In this document: in pieces, positions 48,001 through 62,400 of the stretch | Numbering within the stretch: position 1 is the first letter of the stretch | How the letters are laid out: every line of letters starts with the position of its first letter | Assembly (NCBI GenBank): GCA_024362935.1 | Contig: JANCRA010000019.1 | Location: 14,070,501 to 14,134,500, forward strand | DNA: 64,000 bases | Source of the DNA: Setophaga petechia | Lineage: Eukaryota > Chordata > Aves > Passeriformes > Parulidae | Direction of reading: 5' to 3' | The notes under the pieces: generated by a model | Told to the model about the DNA's origin: nothing | Seen by the model: the letters and a program-made list of their open reading frames with translations, nothing else | Database searches by the model: none | Position numbers and translations under genes: made by a program

Positions 48001-51000
48001 CTTTGTCACCGAAATATTAATACTGGCGAAACTCCTCAGAAATTTCATTCTTTTATTATTTTAGATTTATTTATTATATTATCAAAGACAATGTACAGGC
48101 TCCTAAGCATTCAGGTTTTAACAACCGAATCATACACAAAACAGGCATAAGCACAAGCCAAAAGTGAAAAGCCAGTATTTTGAACGTTCTCCACTGTTAT
48201 TTCCTACATCAGTTTCACCTTTTTATAGAGCGACCCACAGCCTGGCAAAGAATAAAGATTTCCTGTCTTTAACTATTCCCCATAATTTATGCTACACAAA
48301 AATCCAGGCACCAATTTGTTTATCTAGTAAATAGATAAACTGTTGTTGGAGTAATTTACATGGCTGTCATGAGACATAGGTTTTTACTGCCATTTCATTT
48401 ATACTAAATGAACACAAAGAAAAGTAAATGACTCAGTTATGCAATCAAGCTAAAACTTATTAATCAAATGCAATTTTTTTTAATGTCTACAAAGTAAAAA
48501 TTGCTGCAAAAAGTAGTACATGTTCATGGCTCTGTCATATTTGTTTAATTCAGGATCTTTAACTCAGTCATAAATATGAAACTCAACACCCACAGTATCA
48601 CCCACACAACACCCAAAAGAAAACTTTTTTTTGAAACTGAAGATGTCCAGTTAAATGAAAACCTGACAATTGTGATTCTGTTGTGATTTCAGACTTTTAG
48701 CCTTCAAAAACCAAGAAATGAAAATGTGGATCACTCAGGCTTGACCCCTGAGTGCCATGGTTTGGATCTATAAAAAAAGATTTTCCAGGGGAACGAAATA
48801 ACCTACTTCTCTCAAAAAGAGAGACAAGCCACACCTGAGGGAGGCAGTTCTGCCCTCTCCGTGGTCCCAGCTCCTCCTTTTGCTTCCTGCATTGTCCTCA
48901 CCTTTGCACTACCCCAAAATGTCTTGAAAATGCAGTAGAAAGTCCTTATCTCACTGCCCAAGGCTATTGATAACAACCCATATGCATTGGTCATCCACCA
49001 TGTTAAAAGGACTGTTTCCACTGGAAGTCAGGAGCTATGGAACTCTTGGTCCAGGACTTTGGAGGAATTTATTAATTTATAAATAAAATCCAGTGGAATT
49101 TATGGTTAGCCACAAATGAAGTCTGGTGCAGCACGGGTGGAGAGGAGCAGTGATAGGGAAACTTCAACCAACTCTCTTTTCATCCCACTGGGAGGGGCCC
49201 GAGCTGAAATCCTGGGAAGACTCTGAAACAACAAGAACAGCCATTGCTCCCTGATTGCAGAGGCACTGCTCACCTCTGCCCTAGCCTGCCCATCCCCAGC
49301 TGCCAAAGATCCTCCTCCTCTGCCTCTCCCTCCTCCAGCAGCTTTTATCCTCTGTGGCAGCATCTAGCAAGGACATCCATCCATCCATGAGGCTCTTCTG
49401 ATGGCTCACTGGCCCAGCTGGATTTCTGTCCTTCCCTCTCTCTACCTTATTTTTCCCCTCTTCCACCCTTTTCTTTTGGCCACACATGCCACATAAGTAG
49501 AGAGGTACAGGACAGTGTACCTCTACAGATATATCTACAGATATTTTGTGCAAGAGAAAGACTTCATGGGAAGGTGGGAGATGAAGAAAGAAACCTTGTT
49601 CCTGTGGTTTCTCAAGAAATATTCTCTCAGTTGCAGGGCCTGTTATATCTGTCCCCACTAAAGCTTCCTTATGGTCCTAATGGTCCACCAGCCCCAGAAA
49701 AAGCATGGAACTGCTTCAGCATTTCAGCTCCCCCTTTCTCCCTCAACACAGTGTTTCAGAACATGTTCCATTCCCTTTGGCTTTTTATAGCTTTCTTAGA
49801 GGCAATAAACTGAATTGGATTTCCTCCTACAGGAGAATCAATCAAACCTGCATTTTTAAGCACTCTGGAGCCTGCAGAACTGGAACATGTAGAACCAAAT
49901 ATGTCTCACTTTCTTGGGAGGTCAGTATCTCTTATTTCTGCAGGCTGGACGGAGGTGTACAATATCATTCAGTCCAACACAGCCTGTACTTTATTTTTAC
50001 TGAAGATCAGAATGGGATTCATATAAATAAACTATATTTATTTTAACCTTCTTGGAACAGGTGCTCATGAAAGAGTAGAGGTTTTCATAACATTTACTCA
50101 AAATATTTATTTAAACTTTGGAGGCCTTCAGCACATACGGTTTTACTGTTAGCATTTCACAGACATTATCTGTAGATCAACTATGTTAATTTTATCAGTT
50201 CACACCATATGTGGTATGATATTGGGTCTTTTCCAGGTTGTTGCCCATTTTTATGTATTTTCCTCACTGGTAAAGTCAAGTCATTTTATTTGTGTTGTTG
50301 CCTCCACTAAAAGATCTGGTTCTTTATTAATTGTTTTGTCCATACAAGGAAATGTTGAAGGCTTTAACTCTGAGACCAAACATGCAGGGAAGGAAAGAGG
50401 GTGCCAAAGTTGTGACCCACTTTTACCTTCACTCCATTTATATTGCTATCCCCTTAAATGCATGAGAAGAGCTATGCAGCTCTTTTGAATAAGCTCCATA
50501 AAAGATTCAGAAGCCTGTGGAGTTAACTCTAGACTTCCATTAGTGTAAAGGAATTTGGAACTGAGAGTTCATGTTGTATATTACATATGCCCTTCATATG
50601 AAGAAAATAATCCAGCATGCATGATCCCTGCCCAAAAAGGCTGCAAATGAGATTCCAGACCACTTCTTGAAATACATTTTCATGTGGCAATACTATTGCT
50701 ATTTCTCTGCTGAATAGCAATTAACATCTTTTTTCCAACCTTATTCTGGCATATTTTTAATTTTTTTTGTGCCAAAGTGCCTTGGACCCAGTTGATATGT
50801 ATGAATTCTCTTAGTCCAGAGGCAAATACATTCCAGCAACAGTGAATTGTTCCTGTGAGGATTAGAAATGGGCAAAACATTCCCACTGAGTTTGATTCTA
50901 GTGCAGCAGACCTTTGGGAAGATGTGTTCCATCCAGCTAATAGTGGACCTCACAATAGCCCACTTTCTTCCCAGCAGGTTTCTGGCCTGTTTTCCATAGC

Positions 51001-52465
51001 CCTAGTCCTTCATAGAGCATCACAGGGGACCAATCTCTCCTTCCTCCTCAAAATACATCCATTTCTGTGTTGCTCTGCCAGCAGCAGAAGGCTTCTACAA
51101 TATCTTGAAATTCAGCTTGGAAAGCTTAAAAGAAAAGTGACAAAACACATTTCTTAATGTTTGAAAATGACAAGGAAACACTGAGGGTTTCCCAGCTGCA
51201 GTTCTAAAATTACTTTCATGGGGCAGTCCTGCTGTACTTTGGCTGAAGCTAATGGCCAAATCACAAAACTATGTCCAAAGAATTAGCAATTTTGTTGCCA
51301 TGAATTCTTGAACATCTTGCATTGACGCTGCATTTAATTTTAATTACATTTTCATTGAACAGTAGGAACATACTTCTGCCAATTTTGATTTGAAAATAAA
51401 AAGTGGGGAGAAATCTTCCAAATGTTTCAGACAGAGGTGTTAAATGTAGAAATGTGGTTTTGCAGCACTACACAGTCGCACAAATAACTGAGGAGAACAT
51501 TTCTGACAACTTCAGGTATATTTTGGTATGACAGTTTGTCAAAGAGATGAAGAATTTTCATGTATTTGAAAAACTGAGAGTATGCTTGAAGAGAGAGAGA
51601 AACCTCCAATACATTTATTACCTGCAAGATCTGGGAAAATCAGAAGATGAATAGAAGGAAAAAAATAATCTCCCTAACAAGGAAAGACAGTTTAACATAA
51701 TGATTTCTACTCTGGTGCAGCATCCATTTGATCAATGCACCCTGCTACTTCTTGTTAAGTTAAAGGGGATAACAAAGGAGCTGATTATACTGCAGTGAGC
51801 AGAGGAAGCTGAGAGAGAATGAAGACTATAGGAAACTAAGCTCTATTTGTTCAGCTACACATAAAATCATTTTTGCTTGTAATATGATTTAGGGTTATTA
51901 CTTGCACAGATAGGTTTGATGATTCCTTTCTAATTTATTTGTTGAAGGGTGTTGAGGGGTTCATTCAGTACTAATAAGAATGCTGCAATACAGCATTAAC
52001 TGCCAAAATGCTTATCTGGAAAGGATTTTCAGTTGCTTTCTGGTAGAATATGTGTCAGCAAAGATAAAGCTTTAGCTATTACTCAGTAAAGCAGTGCTTG
52101 AAAGTTTTTCTGAAACGCCATATTGAAATGTGTTTGAATTTTCAATTATGCTGTTACTGCTCAAATAAACTTTTTTGAATGCATTCAAACAATTTTATGT
52201 CTTACATTTAAAATTGCCTACAAATAAGCAAAAGTCAAAGTGATTTCAGATGGAGCAAGACTTGGTCTAGTTCACTGACAGATTTACTTCTGGGTGTGGA
52301 ACACTGAAGGCAGTGAAATATCCTCCCTGCAGGAAGGAGTAGGAGGCTACAGTGGTGTGTGCATAGGAGGTTAAATGCTGCTGAACTGGGGCACCTCTAC
52401 TCTGCTCTGTCTAATTTGCATTAAATGGGAGTTCCTTGCTATTCAACAGGCAGCCATTTGGTTCA

Positions 52466-52618
52466 CATTACATGAATCACAGACACACAGAATATTCTGA
52501 GTTGGGAGGGACCCACAAGGATAAGTTCCAACTCCTTAGTGAATGGCCCATATGAGGATTCAACCTCAACCTTGGCATTTTTAGCACCAGGCTCTGACCA
52601 ACTGATCTGATCGCAGAG
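52466..52618 (-). mobile_element. tRNA-Ile-derived SINE with CR1-like 3' end (TguSINE1 type)
   Basis: Read on -, the head has CAGTTGGTCAGAGCCTGGTG then CTAAAAATGCCAAGG and a box-B-like GGTTGAATCC, which follow tRNA-Ile (CAGTTGGTTAGAGC, GTGGTGCTAATAACGCCAAGG, GGTTCGAATCC). The tail has CCTTGTGGGTCCCTCCCAAC and ends in TTCTGTG repeats like a CR1 terminus. SINEs of this build are known from passerine birds, so this is a lineage marker. It is diverged and probably old. Confidence 0.8.
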
Positions 52619-53117
52619 GGTGGAAACATGATTTGACAAAGTCACATGAGATGAACAAGGTATCAGAATAGCACACTTTGTGAGAAATGGTCCCTTAAAA
52701 GGGACTTGGTTCAGATCTGGAGACACAGGGGAGATAAGATTAACCCTTAAAATCTACAAGTTTGTTCCTGTGGTTAACAATGTACATTATTCTACTTTTT
52801 TCTTGGGCTTAGAGAAACATAACAGAAAGAATATCTGCACAAAGCTTTGAAGATGGGCATGAGCTCACACTTGCTACTGAACAAGAACTGTGTGGCTATG
52901 CTAAATGCATCCCTAAGCCATCACTGAAATACTGTCTTTCAGCTTTCTTAGCCATGGGATTTATGCCAGGTGAGAGGACAGGCAAAAAGAGCTCATGTTT
53001 ATTTTCAAAATACTTTTTAAACAGTGGTAGCTACAGGTAGATGTTGTCACAGTAAGAAACACCAACTATTGGTTTTGACATCCTTTCTCTACATTTCCTT
53101 ACAAGGAGAAGAGGAGG

Positions 53118-53424
53118 GGATTGGTCAGACACTGATCTCTTCTCTCTGGCAACCAGTGACAGAACCCGAGGAAATGGCCTGAACTTGTGTCAGGGAAGGT
53201 TTAAGTTGGATATTAGAAAAAGGTTCTTGACTAGGTGGCTGTTTGGGCACTGGAAGGAGGCCCTCAGACATGAAGTCACAGCACCAAAACTGACAGAGTT
53301 TAAGAGTTTGGACAATACTCTCAGACATATGGTGTGATTCTTGTGGTTCTGGGCAGGGCCAGGAGTTGGATTTTGATGATCCTTGTGGGTCCCTTCCAAC
53401 TCATGATATTCTATGATTCAATGA
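53118..53424 (+). mobile_element. CR1 LINE 3' fragment
   Basis: AACCAGTGACAGAACCCGAG, AATGGCCTGAACTTGTGTCA, CTGACAGAGTTTAAGAG, GGACAATACTCTCAGACATA and the terminus TTCCAACTCATGATATTCTA then TGATTC. It lies 500 bp from the SINE, in opposite orientation. Confidence 0.93.
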
Positions 53425-56400
53425 ATATAACCTAATACATTTATAGTAATATTCCAGTCAGATCACAAATGCACATGTCTTTTAGCGAAATGGTTGTGGC
53501 TAGCATTTAGCCAAAATGAAGTACTCGAGTTGTAATTTTTGCCGTTGCACAGGCAAAAATTCTGAAAGTAATTGTGATGAAAAGGGTTTGACCATGAAGA
53601 AGAGAGATGCATGCAGAATGCCAAGATACAGTATTAGCTTTGAGTGCAATTATGTGTGCCAACAGTTCTTAACATTAGTAGATATTGTATCCTAAATAAG
53701 CAAGATCATTACGTGGGGAAGAGCCCCTTTATAGGTAAAACTACTTGCAGGAACACACATATGCTCAGTTAATCTCCACAAGTCACTGGTCTCAGCAGCC
53801 CTCCATACTGCCTGGGGGCTAACCAAGTCACTGGGAGTGGAGGCAGACTGAGCACTTGCATGCTCCTTTCATTTTTGTGGGTGTGGAGAACACTCACAAG
53901 AGCCCTTTATCTTTTAGGATGCTGTCACTGGTCTTTGAAGGAATAGCCATCTTTCATTTCAGTGGCATTGCTATTTCTTGGTTTTGTGAATAGTATCACT
54001 TTTTCTTCATCCTGTTAACAACATCATTCCCATGTGAGCCAGGTGTCTCCTGCAGCTCTTCCTCTCACACTGTGCTGAGGGTTGGATCATCTACATTCAC
54101 ACAAGGTTCATTGCTCTTCAGCTGGATCATACAGATTGTGGTTCTTTAATACCATGCACAAACATTCTCCCTCCATTCTGCAGGCACAGTGCTCATACAT
54201 TCCTGTTACCTTACAGCGGTTCTAACAGGCCAAACAATTTACAGGGAGCCACAGTATTGCTTGGGCAAGAAATAATTATTGAGTAGACAGGAAAGTTTCT
54301 TTGCTAGCACAGTATTTCTCTGTTTAGAAGCTCCTCAGAATTTTTCCTTTATAACCATGAGTAGCCACAAGTTTATTAATCATGATATCCTATTTGAAGT
54401 TATCTGATTACATGTTATATAAACTGGGGAGTAGCAATGGCTTCTTTAAAGCCAAAAATACATGAACACAATCCTGATGCTTTTCTGGCTTTACTTCATT
54501 CCAGAACAGGAGGTGAGCTGGTCCTTAAGACATGGAATCATTTATAGTTTTGAATATTTCTCTACAAGAAGGTGACCTTCGGTCAATTCTTTGTGTATTT
54601 TCACCAGTTCTCTTTTTTTAGTTACTTCATTTGTGGGTTTGGTAGATACTGACAGCAGTTTCTGAGTTCCTCTGAGGTTGTATATCCCAGCTGGGTGGAG
54701 CTACAGAGTGTAACTTTTAAAAGGATTACGTAGTATTTTTTTATTTGAATATGTTTTTTATAAGATAATATAGTCTGGTCAAAGGATTCTTGTGGCCGAG
54801 TGACTTAAACAGAAAGCTTAGGGAAACAATCCTTTCCTCTGCAGAGTATTTCCAGTAAACCCTCTGTATCCTCAGGAAATGTGACAACATGGTACTGCAG
54901 AATTCTGTAAGGTAACATAGCAGCTGAGAATCTGTCTTGTAGCCTTTACATTCATTTTGTGGTATAGAAAAAAATTCTTGGAATATATCTCCACTGATTA
55001 TTAAACAATGCAGAAGAATCAGCAAGCATAAAAGTACAGATACCCTGAGATCACCACAGTCCTTGAGCTCTGGGAGGCAGCAACTGCAGCCAGAGGTTCC
55101 TGAGAGAGTGATTACCTTATGATAATGGTAAGGTCAGTCTTTCTTTTACAGGGAGACCATTTGCACTTTGATAGTGAAAAATAAATAATGGTGTTGACAT
55201 TTTAGAGTGGTTTAAAGTGGTTAATCCTTTTGTTGGAGTCAGCATTTCATATGGTTATCTTAATACCCATTTAAGATACCACTCAAGAGCTTAATATCCA
55301 TTCCAGTCCCTCCCTCTGTTCAGACACACAGTTTGGGTATAAAAAAGCTGTGATGTTTCTGACAGCTAGAGTTTTGTGGCAGGCACCAGATGGATACACA
55401 TCCGTCACACTTTGGAATCACCTGGCAAGAGGGGCTGAGGAATTTAGGCAGGTCCCCCCTGAAAGGTAGAGCAGAGGCAGTCCTTGAGGGACTAAGCTCC
55501 CCATGCAGATTCAGGGACAGACACTATAAACTCCTAACCCCCCAAACACCTTAATATTGCACAATTTGCATAGCTTGAGCCAATTCTAAAATCCTCTCTG
55601 GCTGTATTGCTGCAGTGACTTAATTTTTCTATGAAACTGGTCTTGATCCAAGACACTCCTTGGAAACTTGACTTAAGAGAAGAAAACAGGGATGTTCATG
55701 ATAAAACACCTGTTAGTTCTTAATTTAGTAAGGACCTTTGGAGCCTAAGTCTGTCATAATTCTGTCTTTCTGGTTCTCCTTAAAGACACAAGTAAGTAAT
55801 GCAGCTAAAAGTAATTTTTCAAGTGCCTTTCATCTCATCCTTTTGAATGTAGCTCTGGTGCAAAACTAAGCCTTTCATTCTGAGATTTTTGTAATGTGGG
55901 ACATAAGCCAGACACTAATAACAATGCAAAGGGAAATTTTACATCCAGGATTTTGAAGTTTCTACCCAGGGCTGAGCCAATTCAAAGATCTAAGTGGACG
56001 GAAACTTTCTAAAGACTAGGGCTAAAGATGTTATTTTGAGGGAGTAATTTATTCCACAGATCTGATTTCTTCTTTCTAAATGAGGAATCTTACAAGTAGC
56101 TGCCTTGTTTTCTTATTCTTTTAATTACCCAAGCAGGTAATTAATTTTATCCATGCAATTTGCTGTAGAAATTATGACAACTGAACTGTATCCTTTAGAT
56201 ACAACAAATTAGATACATGCTCAAATAATGCTCAGATTTCTCAACATGCAAGTTTTAATACTACTGCATTCAATGTTCATGGAAAGTGGGTTTAGTTATT
56301 GGAACACTATAAATCAGTAAAATGCTACCAGTACAGGAAAAGGCCAGGCTGTGCTGTAAGGACTTCTAATTGTCCTACAGTTCTTTCCAAAGGAAGTGGG

Positions 56401-59400
56401 CAACTTTATACCTGAATAAACCAGCAAGGAAAAGACAGAAAAAATATTCTTACTTTGAGTAAACTCTCCTAGGAGAGGGATTTTTAGTTGGTTTCTTCAT
56501 GAACGTTTGTCCGGCAAAATCCTAGGGAAAAAAATCCTAATTAAATGTAATTTGATACTTTTTCTTTCTAGAGAAAAGGAAGACTATTCTCATAAGAAAA
56601 TAGTTTCTACTCCCTGTTATTACATACCACCAAACATGGAAGGAAGTGTTCAAAGTGTGGACCCTTATTAGGGTGCCAGAAAAAAGAGAAAAAACTTAAA
56701 TTGTTGCACCTGATTCAAGAAGAGGTACAGACCCTGTGGGGAGCAATCCAAAGCCATGCAGGTCCTGCCTTTCTCCATTGGGCAAAGAAAGAGTTTAATG
56801 AAATTGCCCACCTAAAGCTTTGGTATTCATATGCTCCCTAGGTTTCTTGTTCATTCCAGTGATGGTCTTTTTCTGACCCTTTGCCTGTAAAAGCCTTATT
56901 ACACAAGATTTCCATAGCTAGTCTAAGCCTCACTGCAATTCATGTTGCTGTTCCATATCAGAGATGTCTGTTTTGGCTGAGTGGGCAGTCTTGGGTGGAT
57001 TTTTTCAGGCTACACCTCTGGTTTCTGCATTCTGGGATAGAGAAACATTATCACTGTAAATGCTGCTGTCATTGCATTATCTGTAGCTATTCCAAAATCC
57101 ACTATAAAGGAGCATTCACAATAAGTTAAATCTTGCACAAATTGGATAAGATAATGACCATAATCTGTACAAGGATTCATCTTCTTTGCATATACAAAAA
57201 GGGCTCTCCACCTTACAAATTCCAAAAAATATAAGACTTAAAATGGTGCTCAACAAGTTTAGAATGTTAAAATTTGATCACAGGCAACAAGTGGATTCCA
57301 GTTGCTTCTCTCTCCTGAAATAATAAGTTCTCATAATACTGTACTTCAGAGTCCCCTATGCACAAGGAAAACATTCCCCAGCCAAGGATGCATAATGAAG
57401 TGCAGTCCTTGTTAGTCACACAGGTAAAGCCTCCAAATGTAAAACACACGAGGCAAATAATAAGGTATTTGAGATTTATTCTAAAGAGACAGCCATTATC
57501 AGTGATACTTTTAATGTGTTCTGGTTCACCAGGAAGGCTCTGAAGACACATACCATTGGATTACCTCCTCTTGTGACAGAATGGCACATGCTCAGCTGTG
57601 TTGTATCATATTTGGATCAGTTATAGGTCCAAATAGCACCTAAAAGCCAAATGCCAAATGCCTAGATGAGAGGTTGGACTCACACCTAAGGATTGAAGCT
57701 TCACTCCAAACTTTTGAGTTTGAGCCAAGCACAAACTACAAAAAATGCATTTGCCAGATTTTTTCCAGATCAAGCCCAAGGAAGTAGAAACACAAGACCT
57801 GAAAAATCAGCAGGTTTTTCACCATTTGGATGCAAAAAGTTCATCCATCAATTAACCCTGGATTCACTGTGGATTTGAACTTTGAAAGATGACCAAACAC
57901 AGCTGGACTGTACTTCTTTCACCACTTTCCACACTTCAACAGGCAATGAACTCCATTTAAATCTCAAAAAAATTTTGTCAATTGCTCTTCCTTGTGTCAG
58001 TGTCTAAATTTTTCATCTAAACCCCTGAAAGCAAACCTAGCTTGACTACAAGTCTGCTGGGTTGATGTAAAACCACAAAGTCACATCTAGTTTTCCCTCA
58101 GTCAGGGCTCACTTCTTCTAACTCGACCAACACTGAGATGAAACTTCACCAAGCAGTGGCTGAGCCGTGGCCAGGCTGGAAAAGTCGAGCTGGAAACTTT
58201 TCCTCTGATGATGATTCAAGTCCAGGTTGGTTGGGGATGAGCAACTTCGTCTAGTGACAGGGGGCTGGAAATAGAGGATCTTTAAGGTGCCCTCCAGCCA
58301 AAACTATGCCACAAAGCCACGAGTCTATTAATTATTTCCGTGCACCATCTGGTGGTTCTTTGCAGTCGGTGCAACAGCAGCTCCCAGCCTTCCAGCGGTG
58401 ATTCCAGCGCTCCCAGCTGACCTTGCGAAATATCTTGGGCTAATGCAGGAGATAGCACCTGTCCCCAGACTAGTTAATAATGTAAAATAACACAAATCCC
58501 CCTGGCATGGCAGAAACCCTACTTTTTGCTTCAGGTTGCTCTTCCAACATTCTGGTCACAGACCTCTTCACAAAATCACATGGAGAGTGAAAAATGAAAT
58601 CTGACGAAACTCCATAAAGGGGAAAAAAAATTCAGTAAAGGTTTAACAAATGCTTCAATCAGGGTATTCTATAAAGCCAGCCAGAGATATGTGCCAACTA
58701 ACAGCAACTTTTGACCCTGATTTTTGGCTTCATTGACTCTTGGCACTCAAACAACGTGCTGGCTCAGCACTCTGACAAAGCTGACCAATTGGACCGGCTT
58801 GTATTTAAGCAGTTTTGGAGGAGGGCAGTCATCATCATCAGGTGATTAAAAAATCTGAGGCTCAGGAGTCATCCAACAAATGCATGTTGAACTATCTGAC
58901 TATGGAGCACAGGTCATAGGATAGCTTAAGGAATTGAAGAAAAATCCCAGAAATAATGTATGACATTGTAAAACAAGTGATGTCTTGACTTCCTGCTTGT
59001 GGAACCTCAGTCTGGTGACTGTGGTGAAATGGTTTAAGGTCTCAATTGCTAAAAACAGCACATCCAAATGGATCTGATTAGACAAGTTCTGCAAACATTG
59101 GCAGATGCTGAACTGCTCAATTAAAACCTGGACTAACTCCACCAAAGCCAGTACAGAAATTATGAGCTAATGGATTTCCTTCAGCCCAGAGTCATGTCCT
59201 TCTTCTATTTTATATTATATTCAAAAAGCAAGATTCCATGTCTTTCTGCTTTGGACAACTTCCTTTTTATAAGTCATATAACTTCTGTACATTCTGATGG
59301 TCTCTGGACATGTGAAAATGGACCATAATGCTAATGGAACCTGACCATTGAGAGTATTCCCTGCATACAGGGAACAGCTCTCAGAATGGTGAGAGCCTGG

Positions 59401-62400
59401 ACTCCTGTCCCTGATACAAGAGCTGTGAAGAGACTGGTGAAGCTCTTAGACTGCTCTGACTATGATTGGGATAAGCAATACCCTTCCCTAGAGACACACA
59501 TAGCCCAAAGCTGCAGGAAATTTCAGAAAAGGCTGAATCCTCCATTTCTTCCTGTCCTCACACACCCAAGTCAGTGAAGGCTTGTTCTCTTTCCCTCCCA
59601 GATCAACTAAATTTTTGACCAGAGGCAAAACAATATTTAAACTTTCCAGTGTTGAAGGAAAATGTCTGTCTCCCAGTTTTACTGGGTCATATCATTCCAG
59701 CATTAACTACCAAGCCTATTCCCCACCTGGACATCTGTGAGAAGGACCTCACACAATCAGGTTGTTCTCTCATATGAAAGATTTTCCAGTCAGGCACACC
59801 CTTTTTGAAATAAATGGGATACAGTAAAAGTTCTTCAGAAAACATTTCCTCTTTCCCTGCTTCTGAACTTGGACAGCTGTAATTTCACTGACTTGCCAGC
59901 CACTGAGCCCTGTTCTAAGGAAAATACTGTACAGACATCTTCTGTTGGAAGAAATAATTGAGCTGTTTAAAAACCTCAGCAAGACACAAACTGAAAACCA
60001 GGTTTGTTTTTAAACCTAGGGGGGTTGATCTCAGCAGTATTGTGAGTTCTCTGACCTGTCATATCTCTCTCTTCAGTACTGATATTCTTCCCAAAGAAAA
60101 ATTCCCATTAAATCACTTTCATGAAAAATGCAGAATACCCTCCTATTCCTAAAATAATAGGGAGTTTTCCTGGGTTTTTGAACCTTATCTAGACTGTATC
60201 TTTTAAACCTTATTTTTTTTGAGTTGATCCAGCACACAGATGCAGGACATTATATGCCACGAACCCATCTTTGAAACACCTTTGCTGAAATTTATATTTG
60301 TGAGTAGTCATCTTTTAAAAAGATTAATTTCTCAAGCTTGCATTTACATCTGAATTCAGGGTAAGGATTTGGCTCTGATAAGAGCGCAATTTCTGCTATA
60401 ACAGTCCTGCCTCCTCTGGAGACTACTTTCTTTGATCTGTTATAAACTGATCAAGACTTAATAGTCATCTGAGAAAGTTCATAACTCATTTTTACAGCTA
60501 TCTGATTTCTTTTCTGTTTTGGGTTTATCTTGGATATGAGGCCCCTGAAACAAATTTAAACTTCTCCACAAAACTATGAATATAAAATCTCCTGTGAAGC
60601 AATCCAGTTTATCTGTTATCGTGATTAATCTGACTGTGACTCCCCAGCAAGGCTGTCACAAGGCCAGAGCAATTAGCAAACTTTCATCCCTTTGCAGTTC
60701 CTGTTTTGTATTTCTTTTTATATACTCTCAGTAACTACCTAGTCATTTCAGTTAATTGCTGTAGCTCTGTACCCCTACCTCCACCTTGAAAAAGGAGTTC
60801 TTCATGAACATTTGTCCCCAAGCACTAATCTGTTTTCGTGACCTGAACAGTATTTATCCCCTGGTTATAAATGAAATCTGTATTTCATCACATTCATCAC
60901 TCTTTTTCATGCTACAGCCAAATAGCTGCACTCCTACAGCTTCAAATGATGGCACAGAAGAGAATTGTTAGATATGCACATTCCAGCTATCCCACATCTG
61001 CCAGGTCTGTTGTGGGCAAAAATGAGGAAACCAGAGCCAAAAAAACAACCCTGCTTTGTGTGTATGTTTTATTTTAAATCGTTCTGAAGCCAAGAATGTG
61101 AAGATCAACCAAATGCTGACATGCTAGTAATATTTTGTTTTACACAGATCTATAAATATACTTATCACTGTTTAAAGTAAGACTGAATATACTGTAGCCA
61201 TAAGAAACACACATGTTTTAGAGGACAGATAGAAGTAATTATATGAAAGAAAGACTGGAAACACTTTCTTTTCTGGGTGGGGTTATACTTCCTATAAAGC
61301 TTCATTGGGGATAATCTTCCATTCCTTGTGCAGGTGAACTTAATGGGAGCTTTCTCTAGGATTGGGCCCAAAAACAAATATAATTTTTGTGCTTTGGTTT
61401 TCAAGTTTTCTGCAAACTTCTTTTATTCTGGATCCACTTCTAAGCCATCTGTAGCTATAAATAGCAAAACTATTATCAGTAACTCTGAACTCACCATATA
61501 GGAGCACCTCCATGGGAAAAAATGTAGGCTCCCATAAATAATAAAAAAAATGTTCAAAAGAAACACAGAATTGCCTCATCTAGGATTCAGCCATGATTAA
61601 TGTACTTCACTCTGCTGTCTCTGACAAAGACCAGCACCAGACACAGGGCTAGAAAACTGGTATGAAAGGATATAGCAGGACTGGGAAGAAAAGGATAAAA
61701 AAAGGTAGTGAGGTACCTGCTGTATGGGCAGAATGCACATACTGACCTTCTGGAATTTCCTTGTACTGAAACTCAAGGAGAAGGGAGGGACAGATTTCAC
61801 AGACTGTCTTTGGTATAGACTAAGGAGAAAAAAGAAAAATTGTAATGTTAATAAAGGGTTGTAAGCAAGAAAGAGAGAGACTTCTGCTTCTTCTGTACAG
61901 AAGGGACAGGGCAGGCAGGAGTGGAGGTAATGTAGCAAGAAGTGCAGGATCTTTGGATAAGTTCCATTGGAAAGAAAGAACATGCACACACCTGTGTGCC
62001 TCTGGGGGAGGCACTTGAGTAGGTCACTGTCAGACTAACAGGTAAGATCAACCCGTTTGGTAAAGGGAAAGATGTTAGAAGGAAACCAGATCTCGAATAA
62101 GAGGAATTAAAGGTATCAGATGAGATTTGTTCAAAGTTTAGAGGGCTGTCTGTCTCTTGAGCAGTGACTGGAGAGCATTTCTATTTCAGAAAAAATAAAA
62201 TGCAGTTTCCCAAGTCAGTGCCTGAATTGGCTGAACATTTCCAGATTGCCTAGGTCTGAATTCAAGGCTCCTCTCACCAAGTACCACACAAGGTACAACT
62301 CCCTGGGTTTGAGGACACCTTTGTGAGTCATTGTACCACTGTCACCAGGGTAACTCCTGGCTCAGAAGCCAGACCTGCATTCATTTGTAGCAGGAGATGC

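Larger units (their letters stand above)
33800..52465. other. Intergenic DNA, no gene supported
   Basis: Stop-rich in all frames, with only short scattered frames (none above about 134 codons) and no recognised homology. In human the next genes beyond SBSPON are C8orf89, RPL7 and RDH10; no coding part of them is recognised here. Entries for individual repeats in this stretch are listed separately. Confidence 0.6.

Noticed and set aside
52536..52618. Possible tRNA-Ile gene on -
   Set aside because: The anticodon-arm region is diverged, there is no 3' acceptor half, and a CR1-like tail follows; it is the head of a SINE.
53125..53399. Antisense frames near 53.2 kb
   Set aside because: Antisense of a CR1 3' end.
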